Made by a program: the position numbers and the translations under genes. The notes below the pieces were generated by a model that did not search any database, had not been told where the DNA came from, and was given only the letters and a program-made list of their open reading frames with translations. DNA of 64,000 nucleotides from Streptomyces sp. NBC_00335 (GTDB taxonomy: Bacteria; Actinomycetota; Actinomycetes; Streptomycetales; Streptomycetaceae). The stretch is from NCBI RefSeq assembly GCF_036127095.1, contig NZ_CP108007.1:186001-250000 (forward strand), given 5' to 3'. Below, piece by piece: positions 1 through 7,946 of this stretch (position 1 is its first letter; the number at the start of each line of letters is the position of its first letter).

Positions 1-642
1 GACGCGCTGCGCCTCGTACGCCGTCGCGGCGAGCTCATGGCGGGCGTCTCGCGCCGGGTGTCCGGGGCCATGACGGCGGTCATGGGGCTGGCTCCCGAGC
101 GGATCGAGCAGCTCTGCGCGGCCGCCGCACCGCTCGGCGTGGTGGAGGTCGCCAACTACAACGAGGCCGGTCAGACGGTGATCTCCGGCCAGAGCGGGGC
201 GGTCGCCGAGGTGGGCCGGCTCGCGCTGGAGGCGGGCGCCGAGCGGGCCGTGCCGCTGAAGGTCTCCGCGCCCTTCCACTGTTCGCTGATGAGCGCGGTC
301 GAGGCCGAGTTCACCGCCGAACTGGAGCGCACCGCCTTCTCCGCGCCCCACCTGACCGTCATCAGCTCGGTGACCGGGGGCCCGGTGCGGGACGGGGCGC
401 ACGCCCGCGACCTGCTCCGGCGCCAGCTCGCCGGCCCGGTGCGCTGGGTCGACGTACTGGAATCCGCCTCGGCGCACGGCGTGGACGGCTATCTGGAGGT
501 CGGCCCCGGCCGCGTCCTCAGCGGCTTCGCCAACCGCTCCGTACCCGGCGCCCTGGTGCGCAGCACCAACGACGAGCGCCGCATCGCCACGCTCCTGCGC
601 GACCTGCGCCCGCAGCCCGTCGTCGGCGCGGCCGCCGCGTAG
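1..642 (+). CDS. Malonyl-CoA:ACP acyltransferase, C-terminal part
   Basis: The reading frame is open from the left edge of the window, so the start codon and the GHSLG nucleophile elbow lie outside; 213 residues are visible. The fragment has the FabD/MAT C-terminal pattern: VANYNEAGQTVISG, then VPLKVSAPFHC, whose His (fragment residue 93, codon at 277) is the second member of the Ser-His dyad, then EVGPGRVLSGF. The family loads malonyl units from CoA onto an ACP. It is followed about 105 bp later by an ACP gene on the same strand and then by the rest of a discrete PKS, so it is probably the dedicated malonyl loader. It could be the C-terminal half of a larger fused protein; that cannot be seen here. 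Confidence 0.9.
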   Translation, partial: DALRLVRRRGELMAGVSRRVSGAMTAVMGLAPERIEQLCAAAAPLGVVEVANYNEAGQTVISGQSGAVAEVGRLALEAGAERAVPLKVSAPFHCSLMSAVEAEFTAELERTAFSAPHLTVISSVTGGPVRDGAHARDLLRRQLAGPVRWVDVLESASAHGVDGYLEVGPGRVLSGFANRSVPGALVRSTNDERRIATLLRDLRPQPVVGAAAA

Positions 643-748
643 CCGCGTACCCGTGGTGGGCGCGTACGCCCGCCCCCGTCTCCGTCCCCTCCTCTTCCTC
701 CCTCTCTTTCGTCCCCTTCGCGAAAATCCCCTTGAAAGGCAGCAAACG

Positions 749-1168
749 GTGCCCGAAACCCTGACCACCCTGTCGACCGACTACCTCCCCGCGGTCCAGG
801 CCGCCATAGCCGACGCCCTCGGCATCGACGAGGCCGAGGCCGTTCCCGACGCGACCCTCCTCGGGGCGCTGGGTGCCGAGTCCATCGACCTGCTCGACAT
901 CCTCTTCCGGCTGGAGCGCGCCACCAAGGTGAAGATCACCGTGGCCGACATCGCCAACCTGCTCCAGGGCGGCATCCCGGACGAGGAGTTCGGCGACGAG
1001 AACGAGGTCGTCAACGACACCGGCCTGACCCACCTGGAGAAGGTCCTGCCGCAGTTCGACCGCAACCAGCTCGCGGAGCCGCTGACCGCCGAGGGGGTCC
1101 TCGGCCTGTTCACCGTGCAGAACCTCACCGATCTGCTGACCGAGCGCGCCCACGCGGCCGCCGCCTGA
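749..1168 (+). CDS. Acyl carrier protein of the reducing type II PKS
   Basis: This 139-residue protein carries the growing acyl chain on a phosphopantetheine arm. The attachment Ser is S45 in LGAESIDLLD. I chose the GTG at 749, preceded by a GAAAGG-like ribosome site; an upstream in-frame GTG at 653 would add 32 Arg/Leu/Pro-rich residues unlike an ACP. It is longer than a typical 80-residue ACP, with an acidic C-terminal tail of about 55 residues after the core, a feature I cannot assign. A perfect 17-bp hairpin follows the gene, which may let the ACP be made in excess over downstream enzymes. The nearby Sfp-type transferase at 38.4 kb is a candidate for activating it. Confidence 0.9.
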   Translation: MPETLTTLSTDYLPAVQAAIADALGIDEAEAVPDATLLGALGAESIDLLDILFRLERATKVKITVADIANLLQGGIPDEEFGDENEVVNDTGLTHLEKVLPQFDRNQLAEPLTAEGVLGLFTVQNLTDLLTERAHAAAA

Positions 1169-1177
1169 CATGCCGTC

Positions 1178-1220
1178 CCGCATCCGCCCGGCCCCCCACC
1201 GCAGGGCCGGGCGGATGCGG
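1178..1220 (+). terminator. 17-bp perfect stem-loop between ACP and KR genes
   Basis: Arms at 1178-1194 and 1204-1220 are exact reverse complements, with a 9-base loop. It starts 10 bp after the ACP stop codon and ends 80 bp before the ketoreductase start. There is no T-run, as is usual for Streptomyces terminators. It probably attenuates read-through and raises the ACP transcript relative to the rest of the operon. Confidence 0.65.
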
Positions 1221-1299
1221 GTGGCGCCGGGGCCCGTAGGGCGCCCGTCGGCCGCAGCAGCCAGGACGCCCACCTCGTAGCAGAAACGGGAAGAGACAG

Positions 1300-2067
1300 A
1301 TGAAGCTGAAGGACCGCACCGCCCTGGTCACCGGCGCCTCGCGGGGCATCGGCCGGGCCATCGCCCTGGCCCTGGCCGAACAAGGGGCGGCTGTCGCAGT
1401 CAACTACCGCTCGCGCCGGGAAGACGCCCTGGCGGTCGTCAAGGAGATCGAGGCGGCGGGCGGCCGGGCCGTGGCGATCGGCGCCGACGTCTCCGACCCC
1501 GCCGAGGCCGCGGAACTGGTCGCCGAGGCGATCCGTCAGCTGGGCTCCCTGAACGTGCTGGTCAACAACGCGGGCACCAGCGACGACGGCCTGATCTACG
1601 ATTCCGCGCCGGACGCCTGGCTGAACGTCATGAAGGTCAACTTCGGCGGGGCGTACCACTGCACGCACGCCGTCATGGAGCACTTCATGGCCCAGGGCGA
1701 CGCCACCGTCGTCAACATCTCCTCCGCCATGGGCGAGCGCGGCTGGATCGGCCAGTCCAACTACTCCGCCTCCAAGGGCGCCCTGAACTCCTTCACCCGC
1801 TCCGCCGCGATCGAGCTCGCCCGGTTCGGCGTACGGGTCAACGCGGTCCTCGCGGGCTTCACCCCGACCGAACTGGTGGGCGAGGTGCTCCAGCGCGACG
1901 GGGGCAAGAGCATCAAGCGGCAGATCCCCCTGCGCCGCTTCGCCACCGTCGAGCAGGTCGCCGCGGCCGCCGTGTTCCTGGCCGGCCCGGACTCCGGCTA
2001 CACCACCGGCGAACTGCTCACCGTGGACGGCGGATTCTCCGCCCAGCTCGGCATCGGCCGCCCGTAG
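1300..2067 (+). CDS. 3-oxoacyl-ACP reductase (FabG-type SDR ketoreductase)
   Basis: This 255-residue classical short-chain dehydrogenase reduces the beta-keto group after each PKS extension using NADPH. The cofactor motif TGASRGIG is at residues 11-18, NNAG at 89-92, the catalytic Ser near 141-142, and Y155/K159 in YSASK. Length and the TGELLTVDGG C-terminal pattern are normal for FabG. It lies between the ACP and two dehydratase/KS pairs, which indicates a chain-building rather than housekeeping role. The ATG at 1300 follows a GGAAGAG ribosome site. I am confident of the family; dedication to this PKS is inferred from position. Confidence 0.92.
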   Translation: MKLKDRTALVTGASRGIGRAIALALAEQGAAVAVNYRSRREDALAVVKEIEAAGGRAVAIGADVSDPAEAAELVAEAIRQLGSLNVLVNNAGTSDDGLIYDSAPDAWLNVMKVNFGGAYHCTHAVMEHFMAQGDATVVNISSAMGERGWIGQSNYSASKGALNSFTRSAAIELARFGVRVNAVLAGFTPTELVGEVLQRDGGKSIKRQIPLRRFATVEQVAAAAVFLAGPDSGYTTGELLTVDGGFSAQLGIGRP

Positions 2068-2105
2068 GACCGCGGGGAACGGAAGGAAGAGACGAAGAGA
2101 CGACG

Positions 2106-2558
2106 ATGCGATTCCATCTGATCGACCGGATCGAGACCTGGACCCCCCGCGAGCGGATCACCGCCCGTAAGGTCACCACCGTCGACGAGGACTACTGGCA
2201 GGCCACGGCGAACGGCCCGGCACTGCCCTTCGGACTCGCGCTGGAGGCCCTGTGCCAGTCGGCCACCTGGCTGATCATGCTCAGCACCGACCACAAGCTG
2301 CGCGCGGCGCTGCTCGCCGTGGGCGAGGCCACCGCCCACCGTCCGGTGGTGCCCGGTGAGGTGCTCCGCATGGAGGCCAGGATCGAATCGATGAACGACG
2401 ACGCCGCGATCCTGGACGGCACCGTCACGGTGGACGGCGAGACCGTCCTGGAAGCGAGCGGCATCATGTGCGCGCTCATCGACGCCGAGCGTCTCGACGA
2501 CCCGGCGAACACGGCGCGCATGGCGCGACAGCTGCAGGGTGGAGGACCGGTCGGATGA
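2106..2558 (+). CDS. Hotdog-fold dehydratase-like subunit lacking the FabZ His
   Basis: This 150-residue protein has the size and pattern of FabA/FabZ 3-hydroxyacyl-ACP dehydratases. Residues 27-51 align with the FabZ active-site helix, ending in LALEALCQ, so the catalytic acid region is kept. The usual HFPxxPxxPG loop is replaced by YWQATANGPALPFG, so the catalytic His is absent. A second hotdog protein with an intact HFPRHPILPG lies at 3829. Aryl-polyene systems use a heteromeric pair of dehydratases (ApeI/ApeP), and I infer the same here, this subunit being structural or substrate-binding. Its stop overlaps the start of the following KS (ATGA), consistent with translational coupling. Confidence 0.82.
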   Translation: MRFHLIDRIETWTPRERITARKVTTVDEDYWQATANGPALPFGLALEALCQSATWLIMLSTDHKLRAALLAVGEATAHRPVVPGEVLRMEARIESMNDDAAILDGTVTVDGETVLEASGIMCALIDAERLDDPANTARMARQLQGGGPVG

Positions 2559-3832
2559 AGCGCGTAGCCATCACCGGAGTCGGGGCGGTCACCCCGCTCG
2601 GCAACGATGCGGACAGCACCTGGGAAGGCCTGGCCACCGGACGCAGCGGAGTGGGTCCGCTGACCACCTTCGACGCCTCCGGCTTCCCGGTACGGATCGC
2701 CGCGCAGGTCAAGGACTTCGACGCGGCGGCCGCCATCCCGGCGAAGGTCGGGCGCAAGCACCTCTCGCGCGTCGGCCAGTTCGGCGTCGCGGCGGCCTGG
2801 GAGGCGGTCCGCTGCGCCGGGGTCGACGAGCTCTCCGAGGAGGTGTACGCCGCCGACGAGCGCGGCGTCGCCATGGGAGCCAGCGTCGGCCGTCCCGAAC
2901 TCCAGGCGTTGCTCGACATCGGCCACCTGCGGGCCACCACCGGACAGGCGGACGCCTTCATCTGCCAGCCCCCCGCCCTGACCCTCACCGACGACCAGAA
3001 CGTCCCCCTGGCCGCCATGGCCCGGATGGTCGGCGGCACCGGTCCGATGCTGGGCATCAGCACCGCCTGCGCCGGATCCGGGCACGCCATCGGGGAGGCG
3101 TACCGCGCCATCCAGGAGGGCGACGCGAAGCTGATGATCGCCGGCGGCTACGACTCGCTGACGACCTGGCTCGACCTGCTCGGCTTCAGCCTGCTCGGGG
3201 CCCTGACGGACCAGTACAACGACGATCCCGAGCACGCCTCGCGCCCCTTCGACGCGGACCGCAGCGGCTTCGTGGTCGGCGAGGGAGCCGTCGCGGTGAT
3301 CCTGGAGGACATGGACGCGGCCCGCGAACGCGGCGCCACCATCCTCGCCGAGGTCCTCGGCTACAGCTCCACCCTCAACGCCTACCGCATCACCGACTCC
3401 CCGCCGGACGGCTCCGGAGCCATCCAGGCCATGGAGGGCGCCATCGCCGAATCCGGCCTCGGCACCACCGGCATCGACTACGTCGTGGCCCACGGCACCA
3501 GCACCCACGGCAACGACCAGTCCGAGACGACCGCCATCAAGAAGGTGTTCGGCGCCGAGGCGCAGCGGCTGGTGGTCAGCGCGCCCAAGTCCATGGCCGG
3601 ACACCTGACCTCGGCCAGCCTCGGACTCGGCGTGCTCGCGGCCGTCAACGCGATGCGCCACTCCCTGGTGCCTCCCACCGTCAACCTCGACCGGCCCGAC
3701 CGCGGGCTCGACCTGGACTACGTACCGCACACCGCGCGCCCCATGCCGGTGTCGGGAGTCCTCATCAACGCCTTCGCGTTCGGCGGCAGCAACACCAGCA
3801 TCGTCATCGGCGCCCCGCAGGAGGAGGCGTGA
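2555..3832 (+). CDS. Beta-ketoacyl-ACP synthase (KS, FabF-type), catalytically complete
   Basis: This 425-residue condensing enzyme extends the acyl chain by decarboxylative condensation with malonyl-ACP. The catalytic set is intact: C172 in STACAGSG, H313 in AHGTSTHGND, K345 and H350 in KSMAGH. It starts at an ATG overlapping the stop of the dehydratase-like gene and ends in a GTGA overlap with the second dehydratase gene. The next condensing gene (4254) has lost its Cys, so the two probably form a KS/CLF-like heterodimer although a dehydratase gene separates them. It could instead act as a homodimer. Confidence 0.92.
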   Translation: MKRVAITGVGAVTPLGNDADSTWEGLATGRSGVGPLTTFDASGFPVRIAAQVKDFDAAAAIPAKVGRKHLSRVGQFGVAAAWEAVRCAGVDELSEEVYAADERGVAMGASVGRPELQALLDIGHLRATTGQADAFICQPPALTLTDDQNVPLAAMARMVGGTGPMLGISTACAGSGHAIGEAYRAIQEGDAKLMIAGGYDSLTTWLDLLGFSLLGALTDQYNDDPEHASRPFDADRSGFVVGEGAVAVILEDMDAARERGATILAEVLGYSSTLNAYRITDSPPDGSGAIQAMEGAIAESGLGTTGIDYVVAHGTSTHGNDQSETTAIKKVFGAEAQRLVVSAPKSMAGHLTSASLGLGVLAAVNAMRHSLVPPTVNLDRPDRGLDLDYVPHTARPMPVSGVLINAFAFGGSNTSIVIGAPQEEA

Positions 3833-4257
3833 GCACCGCGACGGAGGTGGGCACGAGGGCTGAGGTCCCCCACGGCTTCGACCGCCTCGTGGAGCTCGTC
3901 CCGGGCGAACGGGCGGTCGCCGTCCGCAACATCCCCGCCACCCTGCCCGTCTTCGACCACCACTTCCCCCGTCACCCCATCCTGCCGGGCGTACTGCTCC
4001 TGGAGAGCATGGCCGACCTGGCGAAGGCCGTCGCGGGCGGCGACCCGGCCGGATGGCGGCTCGCCTCCGTACGGGGCGTCCGCTGGAAGCACTTCGTGGC
4101 CCCCGGCGACCAGGTCGAGATCACCGTAGAGGTGACGGCACGCACGCAGCAGACGACCGATGTACGGACCACCGCCCGGGTCGAGGGCCGTGTGGTTGCC
4201 GCCGCTCGCCTCCTCACCCTGGTGAGCGCCGACGAGCCCAGGGAGGGCACAGCATGA
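3829..4257 (+). CDS. 3-hydroxyacyl-ACP dehydratase (FabZ-type), complete
   Basis: This 142-residue hotdog-fold dehydratase removes water from 3-hydroxyacyl-ACP to give the trans-2-enoyl unit; with no enoyl reductase in the window, repeated rounds would build a conjugated polyene. The catalytic His is H45 in FDHHFPRHPILPG and the acidic residue is E59 in LLLESM. The GTG start at 3829 overlaps the KS stop (GTGA), with GGAGG just upstream. Its stop overlaps the next ATG in the same way. It is the active partner for the His-less homologue at 2106. The true start is supported by the tight coupling; longer upstream frames are shadows of the KS gene. Confidence 0.9.
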   Translation: MSTATEVGTRAEVPHGFDRLVELVPGERAVAVRNIPATLPVFDHHFPRHPILPGVLLLESMADLAKAVAGGDPAGWRLASVRGVRWKHFVAPGDQVEITVEVTARTQQTTDVRTTARVEGRVVAAARLLTLVSADEPREGTA

Positions 4258-5543
4258 GCGACGACAGGCGGCGCGTGATGGTGACCGGCATCGGTCTGAT
4301 GACCGCGATCGGCCAGGGCGCCGCACCCACCTGGGAGAACCTCCTCGAAGGCCGCAGCGGGATCGGCCCGCTGCGCGCCTACGACCCGGCGCCGCTGCGC
4401 ACCGGGATCGGCGCGGAGATCCACGACTTCGACCCCACGCAGTGGGCGAACCGGCGCACCCTGCGCATGCTGTGCCGCGGGGACCAGCTGGCCCTGGCGG
4501 GCGCCACCCTGGCGCTGCGCGACGCCGGCCTGGACGGCGAGAGCGACCTCGGGCAGCGCACCGGGCTCTTCCTCGGCAGCAACAAGGAAATGCCCCGCAT
4601 GGACGAGCTGATCGCCCAGCTCCAGGCCGTGCGCGCCGAGGACGGCACCCCCGACCTGCACAAGCTGGGCCGGACGGCGTCCTCGGTGATCGCCCCGCTG
4701 TTCTTCGTCGAGGGGCTGCAGCCCGCGGCCGGCTTCCACATCTCCGAGAAGTACGGGATCCGCGGCGCCAACGCCTACTTCGCGGGCACCGCCGACGCCG
4801 GCGCCATGGCGATCGGCCGCGGCATGCGCACCGTACGCCGCGGCGAGGCCGACATCGTGCTCGCGGGCGGGTACGACGACGCCACCGGCTGGTGGGCCAT
4901 GTCCAAGATGGACGGCCTCGGCGTTCTGTCCACCCGCACCGACCTCGGCCAGGAGGCCTTCCGCCCCTTCGACCGCGACCGCAGCGGTTCCGTGTTCGGC
5001 GAGGGCGCCGCCCTGCTCGTCCTGGAGGAGCGCGAACACGCCCTGGCCCGGGGCGCCCACTGCTACGCCGAGGTCACCGGCTACGGCGCGGGCAACGACT
5101 GCGTACGCCCGCCCAGCCCGCAGGCCAGGGCCCGCGGCCTGTCCCGGGCGATCGTCCGCGCGCTCGACGACGCGGGCGGCGTCTTCCACGACGGCGGCTA
5201 CATCGCCGCCCACGGCTGCGCCACCGTCCAGGGCGACGCCAGCGAGACCCTCGCCCTGCACGACGCCCTCGGCACGGCCGCCAAGGCGGCGCAGATCAGC
5301 AGCATCAAACCGCAGACCGGCCACCTCGTCGGCGGAGCCGGGGCCCTGAACGCGGCCGTCACCGCGCTCGCCCTGAACTCCGGCGTCGTTCCCGCCACCC
5401 AGAACCTGCACCACCCCGCCGACGAGTGCGACCTCGACTACGTACCGCTCACCCCGCGCGAAACGCGGCCCGACAGCGCGCTGGCCCTCGCCCGCGGTCT
5501 GGAAGGCCAGGCGGTGGCCATTGCCATGGGGCGGACCTCATGA
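4254..5543 (+). CDS. Chain-length-factor-like ketosynthase with Asp in place of active-site Cys
   Basis: This 429-residue thiolase-fold protein keeps H320 (AHGCAT), K352 and H357 (KPQTGH), but its nucleophile position reads GTADAG, with D181 where KS enzymes have Cys. It therefore cannot form the acyl-thioester intermediate. Classical chain-length factors also lose the Cys (usually to Gln). I infer that it pairs with the intact KS at 2555 and shapes chain length. Retention of His and Lys suggests it may still decarboxylate malonyl-ACP. The ATG at 4254 overlaps the dehydratase stop. It is not a typical angucycline-type CLF, and its partner assignment rests on gene order. Confidence 0.85.
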   Translation: MSDDRRRVMVTGIGLMTAIGQGAAPTWENLLEGRSGIGPLRAYDPAPLRTGIGAEIHDFDPTQWANRRTLRMLCRGDQLALAGATLALRDAGLDGESDLGQRTGLFLGSNKEMPRMDELIAQLQAVRAEDGTPDLHKLGRTASSVIAPLFFVEGLQPAAGFHISEKYGIRGANAYFAGTADAGAMAIGRGMRTVRRGEADIVLAGGYDDATGWWAMSKMDGLGVLSTRTDLGQEAFRPFDRDRSGSVFGEGAALLVLEEREHALARGAHCYAEVTGYGAGNDCVRPPSPQARARGLSRAIVRALDDAGGVFHDGGYIAAHGCATVQGDASETLALHDALGTAAKAAQISSIKPQTGHLVGGAGALNAAVTALALNSGVVPATQNLHHPADECDLDYVPLTPRETRPDSALALARGLEGQAVAIAMGRTS

Positions 5544-5577
5544 CGGACATACGCATACCCCCGGACGGAGAGCGGAC

Positions 5578-7944
5578 ATGACCGACGACGTGTACGAGCA
5601 CGACACCGCGCCGGACGGCACGGGCGGCCGGACCCGGACCGTGGTGGTCTGCGGCGTCGGCGCCGTGACCGCCCAGGGCGCCACCGCCACCGCCCTGTGG
5701 GAGGGCGTACGGGCCGGATACTCGGCCATCGGACCGGTGCGCGGCATGCCGATGGACTTCTACGGCACCGACATCGGCGGCGAGGTCCAGAGCGAGCTCG
5801 CCCCCGCCTACGACTACCTGGCCGCCTTCGGCGGAAGCGAACGCGAGCCCGCCGTCGACTTCGCACTGGCGGCGGCGCAGGAGGCGCTGGACCAGGCGGA
5901 CCTCGGCGGCGTGCCCGCCGGCCGCTGGGGCGTCTCCTTCGGCTCCTGCAACGGCGGGCTGCGCAGCGCGGAGAAGCTCGCCCGCAGAGCCCGGGCCGGC
6001 GGCGCCCCCGAGGACGACGGCCGGCACTACCTGCTGGTGCCCCCGCAGGCCATCGCCGAGGCGCTCAGCAGCGCCTTCGGCCTCAAGGGGCCCTCGCTGT
6101 CGGTGAACACGGCCTGCGCCTCGGGCGCCCACGCCATCGCCCACGCCGTCGAATCGATCCGCTCGGGACACTCCGACGCCATGCTCGTCGGCGGCAGCGA
6201 CGCCTTCACCGAGACGGCGTGGGCCGGGTTCACCAGCCTCCAGTCGCTGTCCAGCAAGCCGGCCGCCCCGTACTCCAAGGACCGCGACGGCCTCTCCCTG
6301 GGCGAGGGCGCGGGCATGCTCGTCCTGGCCGAGGAGTCCGTGGCCCGCGCGGCGGGCGCCCCCATCCTCGCCGAGGTCCTGGGCTACGGGCTCTCCGCCG
6401 ACGGCTACCACGCCACCGCCCCGCACCCCCAGGGCGAGGGCGCGGCCCGCGCGATCCGCGGCGCGCTGAGCTCCTCCGGCCTCACCCCCGAGGACGTCGG
6501 CTACATCAACGGCCACGGCACCGGTACGCCCAAGAACGACTCCGCCGAGAGCAACGCGGTCCGCGCCGCACTCGGCGAGGCCGCCGAGAAGACCCCGCTC
6601 AGCAGCTCCAAGTCGATGATCGGCCACCTGCTGGGCGCCGCCGGGGCGGTCGAGGCCATCGTCACCGTCCAGGCGCTGGTCGAGCAGATCGCCCCGCCCA
6701 CCGCCAACTTCACCGGCGTGGACCCCAAGTGCGGCCTGGACGCCGTGCCCGACGCCGGACGCCCGCACGCCATGGACGCCGCGCTGTCGAACAACTTCGC
6801 CTTCGCCGGGGCCAACGCGTGCGTCGCCTTCGGCCGCCCGGCAGGCCGGCGCTTCACCGCCGAGGTCCCGCCCGCCGGGGAGAAGGTGGTGGTCACGGGC
6901 TTCGCCGCGATCACCGCGGCCGGTACGGGCGCCGACGCGCTGTGGCGGGCCTGGCGCGGAGGCAGCCCGCTGGGCGCGCAGGAGGACGGACTGCGCGTCG
7001 CACGCGCGGACTTCGACGCGGCGGCGCACACCACACCCGTCGAGCGGCGCCGCATGGACCGCCTCGGACAGCTCGCCGTGGCCTCCTGCCGCGTCGCCCT
7101 GGAGCACGCCGGGCTCACCGCCGACGAGCGGGTCGGCGTGGTCCTGGGCACCGGGCTGGGCCCGATGCGCAGCATCGAGGACTTCCTGCGGCCCGTCCTC
7201 GACATCTGCCCCTCCTACGGCAGCCCGGCGGTGTTCCCCAACACCGTCTTCAACGCCGCCGCCGGCCAGGTCGCCATGAACGTCGGAGCCAAGGGGCCCA
7301 CCTCGACGGTGACGACCGGTCACGCGGCCGGGGCCTCGGCCCTCACCGTCGCCTACGACCTGCTGATGCAGGGCCGCGCCGACGCGGTGCTGTGCCCGGC
7401 GGTGGAGGACCTCTCCCCGGGCGTACTGGAGGCCTACCGCGGGCTGCCCCTCTTCGGAGAGGCGGGCTACACCCTGTCCGAAGGGGGCATCGCCCTGGTC
7501 CTGGAGCGGGAGTCGAGCGCCCTGGCCCGCGGGGCCCGGGTGCTGGCCGAGTTCGCGGGGCACGCCACCGCCTCCGACGCCCAGGGCATCGGGCGCTGGG
7601 ACGCCGGGGGCGAGGGCGTGGAGCGGGCCATGCGCGGGGCCCTGGCCCACGCGGGCGTCCAGCCGGGCGAGCTGACCGGGATCTGGGCCAACGCGGCCGG
7701 CCTGGAAAGCGCCGACGGCCCCGAGACGCTGGCCGCCGGCCGGCTCGAAGGGGCGGGCTCCGTGCCCGTCCACACCCCCAAGCGCACGCTCGGCGAGCCG
7801 GCCGGCGCGGGCGCACAGCTGGCGGCCGTACTCGCCCTCACCGGCTGGGACAACGGCCTGGACAGCGGGCCGGTCCTGATCAACAGCTCCTCGCTCGGGG
7901 GGACCCACATCAGCCTCGTCCTGCGTCCCGCTACGGAGAACTGA
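5578..7944 (+). CDS. Single-chain KS-CLF fusion protein
   Basis: This 788-residue protein consists of two thiolase-fold condensing domains joined in frame. The N-terminal half (about 20-420) is a complete KS: C180 in NTACASG, H313 in GHGTGT, K345/H350 in KSMIGH. The C-terminal half (about 433-785) is a chain-length factor: H582 replaces Cys (TTGHAAGA), WANAAG replaces HGTGT, and HTPKRTLGE replaces the Lys/His loop. KS and CLF are normally two translationally coupled genes, so a covalent fusion is unusual. I read the frame as uninterrupted between the halves. The ATG at 5578 has a GGAG ribosome site; the gene follows the CLF-like gene by 34 bp. It gives the cluster a second complete chain-extending unit. 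Confidence 0.93.
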   Translation: MTDDVYEHDTAPDGTGGRTRTVVVCGVGAVTAQGATATALWEGVRAGYSAIGPVRGMPMDFYGTDIGGEVQSELAPAYDYLAAFGGSEREPAVDFALAAAQEALDQADLGGVPAGRWGVSFGSCNGGLRSAEKLARRARAGGAPEDDGRHYLLVPPQAIAEALSSAFGLKGPSLSVNTACASGAHAIAHAVESIRSGHSDAMLVGGSDAFTETAWAGFTSLQSLSSKPAAPYSKDRDGLSLGEGAGMLVLAEESVARAAGAPILAEVLGYGLSADGYHATAPHPQGEGAARAIRGALSSSGLTPEDVGYINGHGTGTPKNDSAESNAVRAALGEAAEKTPLSSSKSMIGHLLGAAGAVEAIVTVQALVEQIAPPTANFTGVDPKCGLDAVPDAGRPHAMDAALSNNFAFAGANACVAFGRPAGRRFTAEVPPAGEKVVVTGFAAITAAGTGADALWRAWRGGSPLGAQEDGLRVARADFDAAAHTTPVERRRMDRLGQLAVASCRVALEHAGLTADERVGVVLGTGLGPMRSIEDFLRPVLDICPSYGSPAVFPNTVFNAAAGQVAMNVGAKGPTSTVTTGHAAGASALTVAYDLLMQGRADAVLCPAVEDLSPGVLEAYRGLPLFGEAGYTLSEGGIALVLERESSALARGARVLAEFAGHATASDAQGIGRWDAGGEGVERAMRGALAHAGVQPGELTGIWANAAGLESADGPETLAAGRLEGAGSVPVHTPKRTLGEPAGAGAQLAAVLALTGWDNGLDSGPVLINSSSLGGTHISLVLRPATEN

Positions 7945-7946
7945 CC

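Noticed and set aside
653..748. Upstream GTG start for the ACP
   Set aside because: It adds an Arg/Leu/Pro-rich segment not found in carrier proteins; GTG 749 has a better ribosome site.
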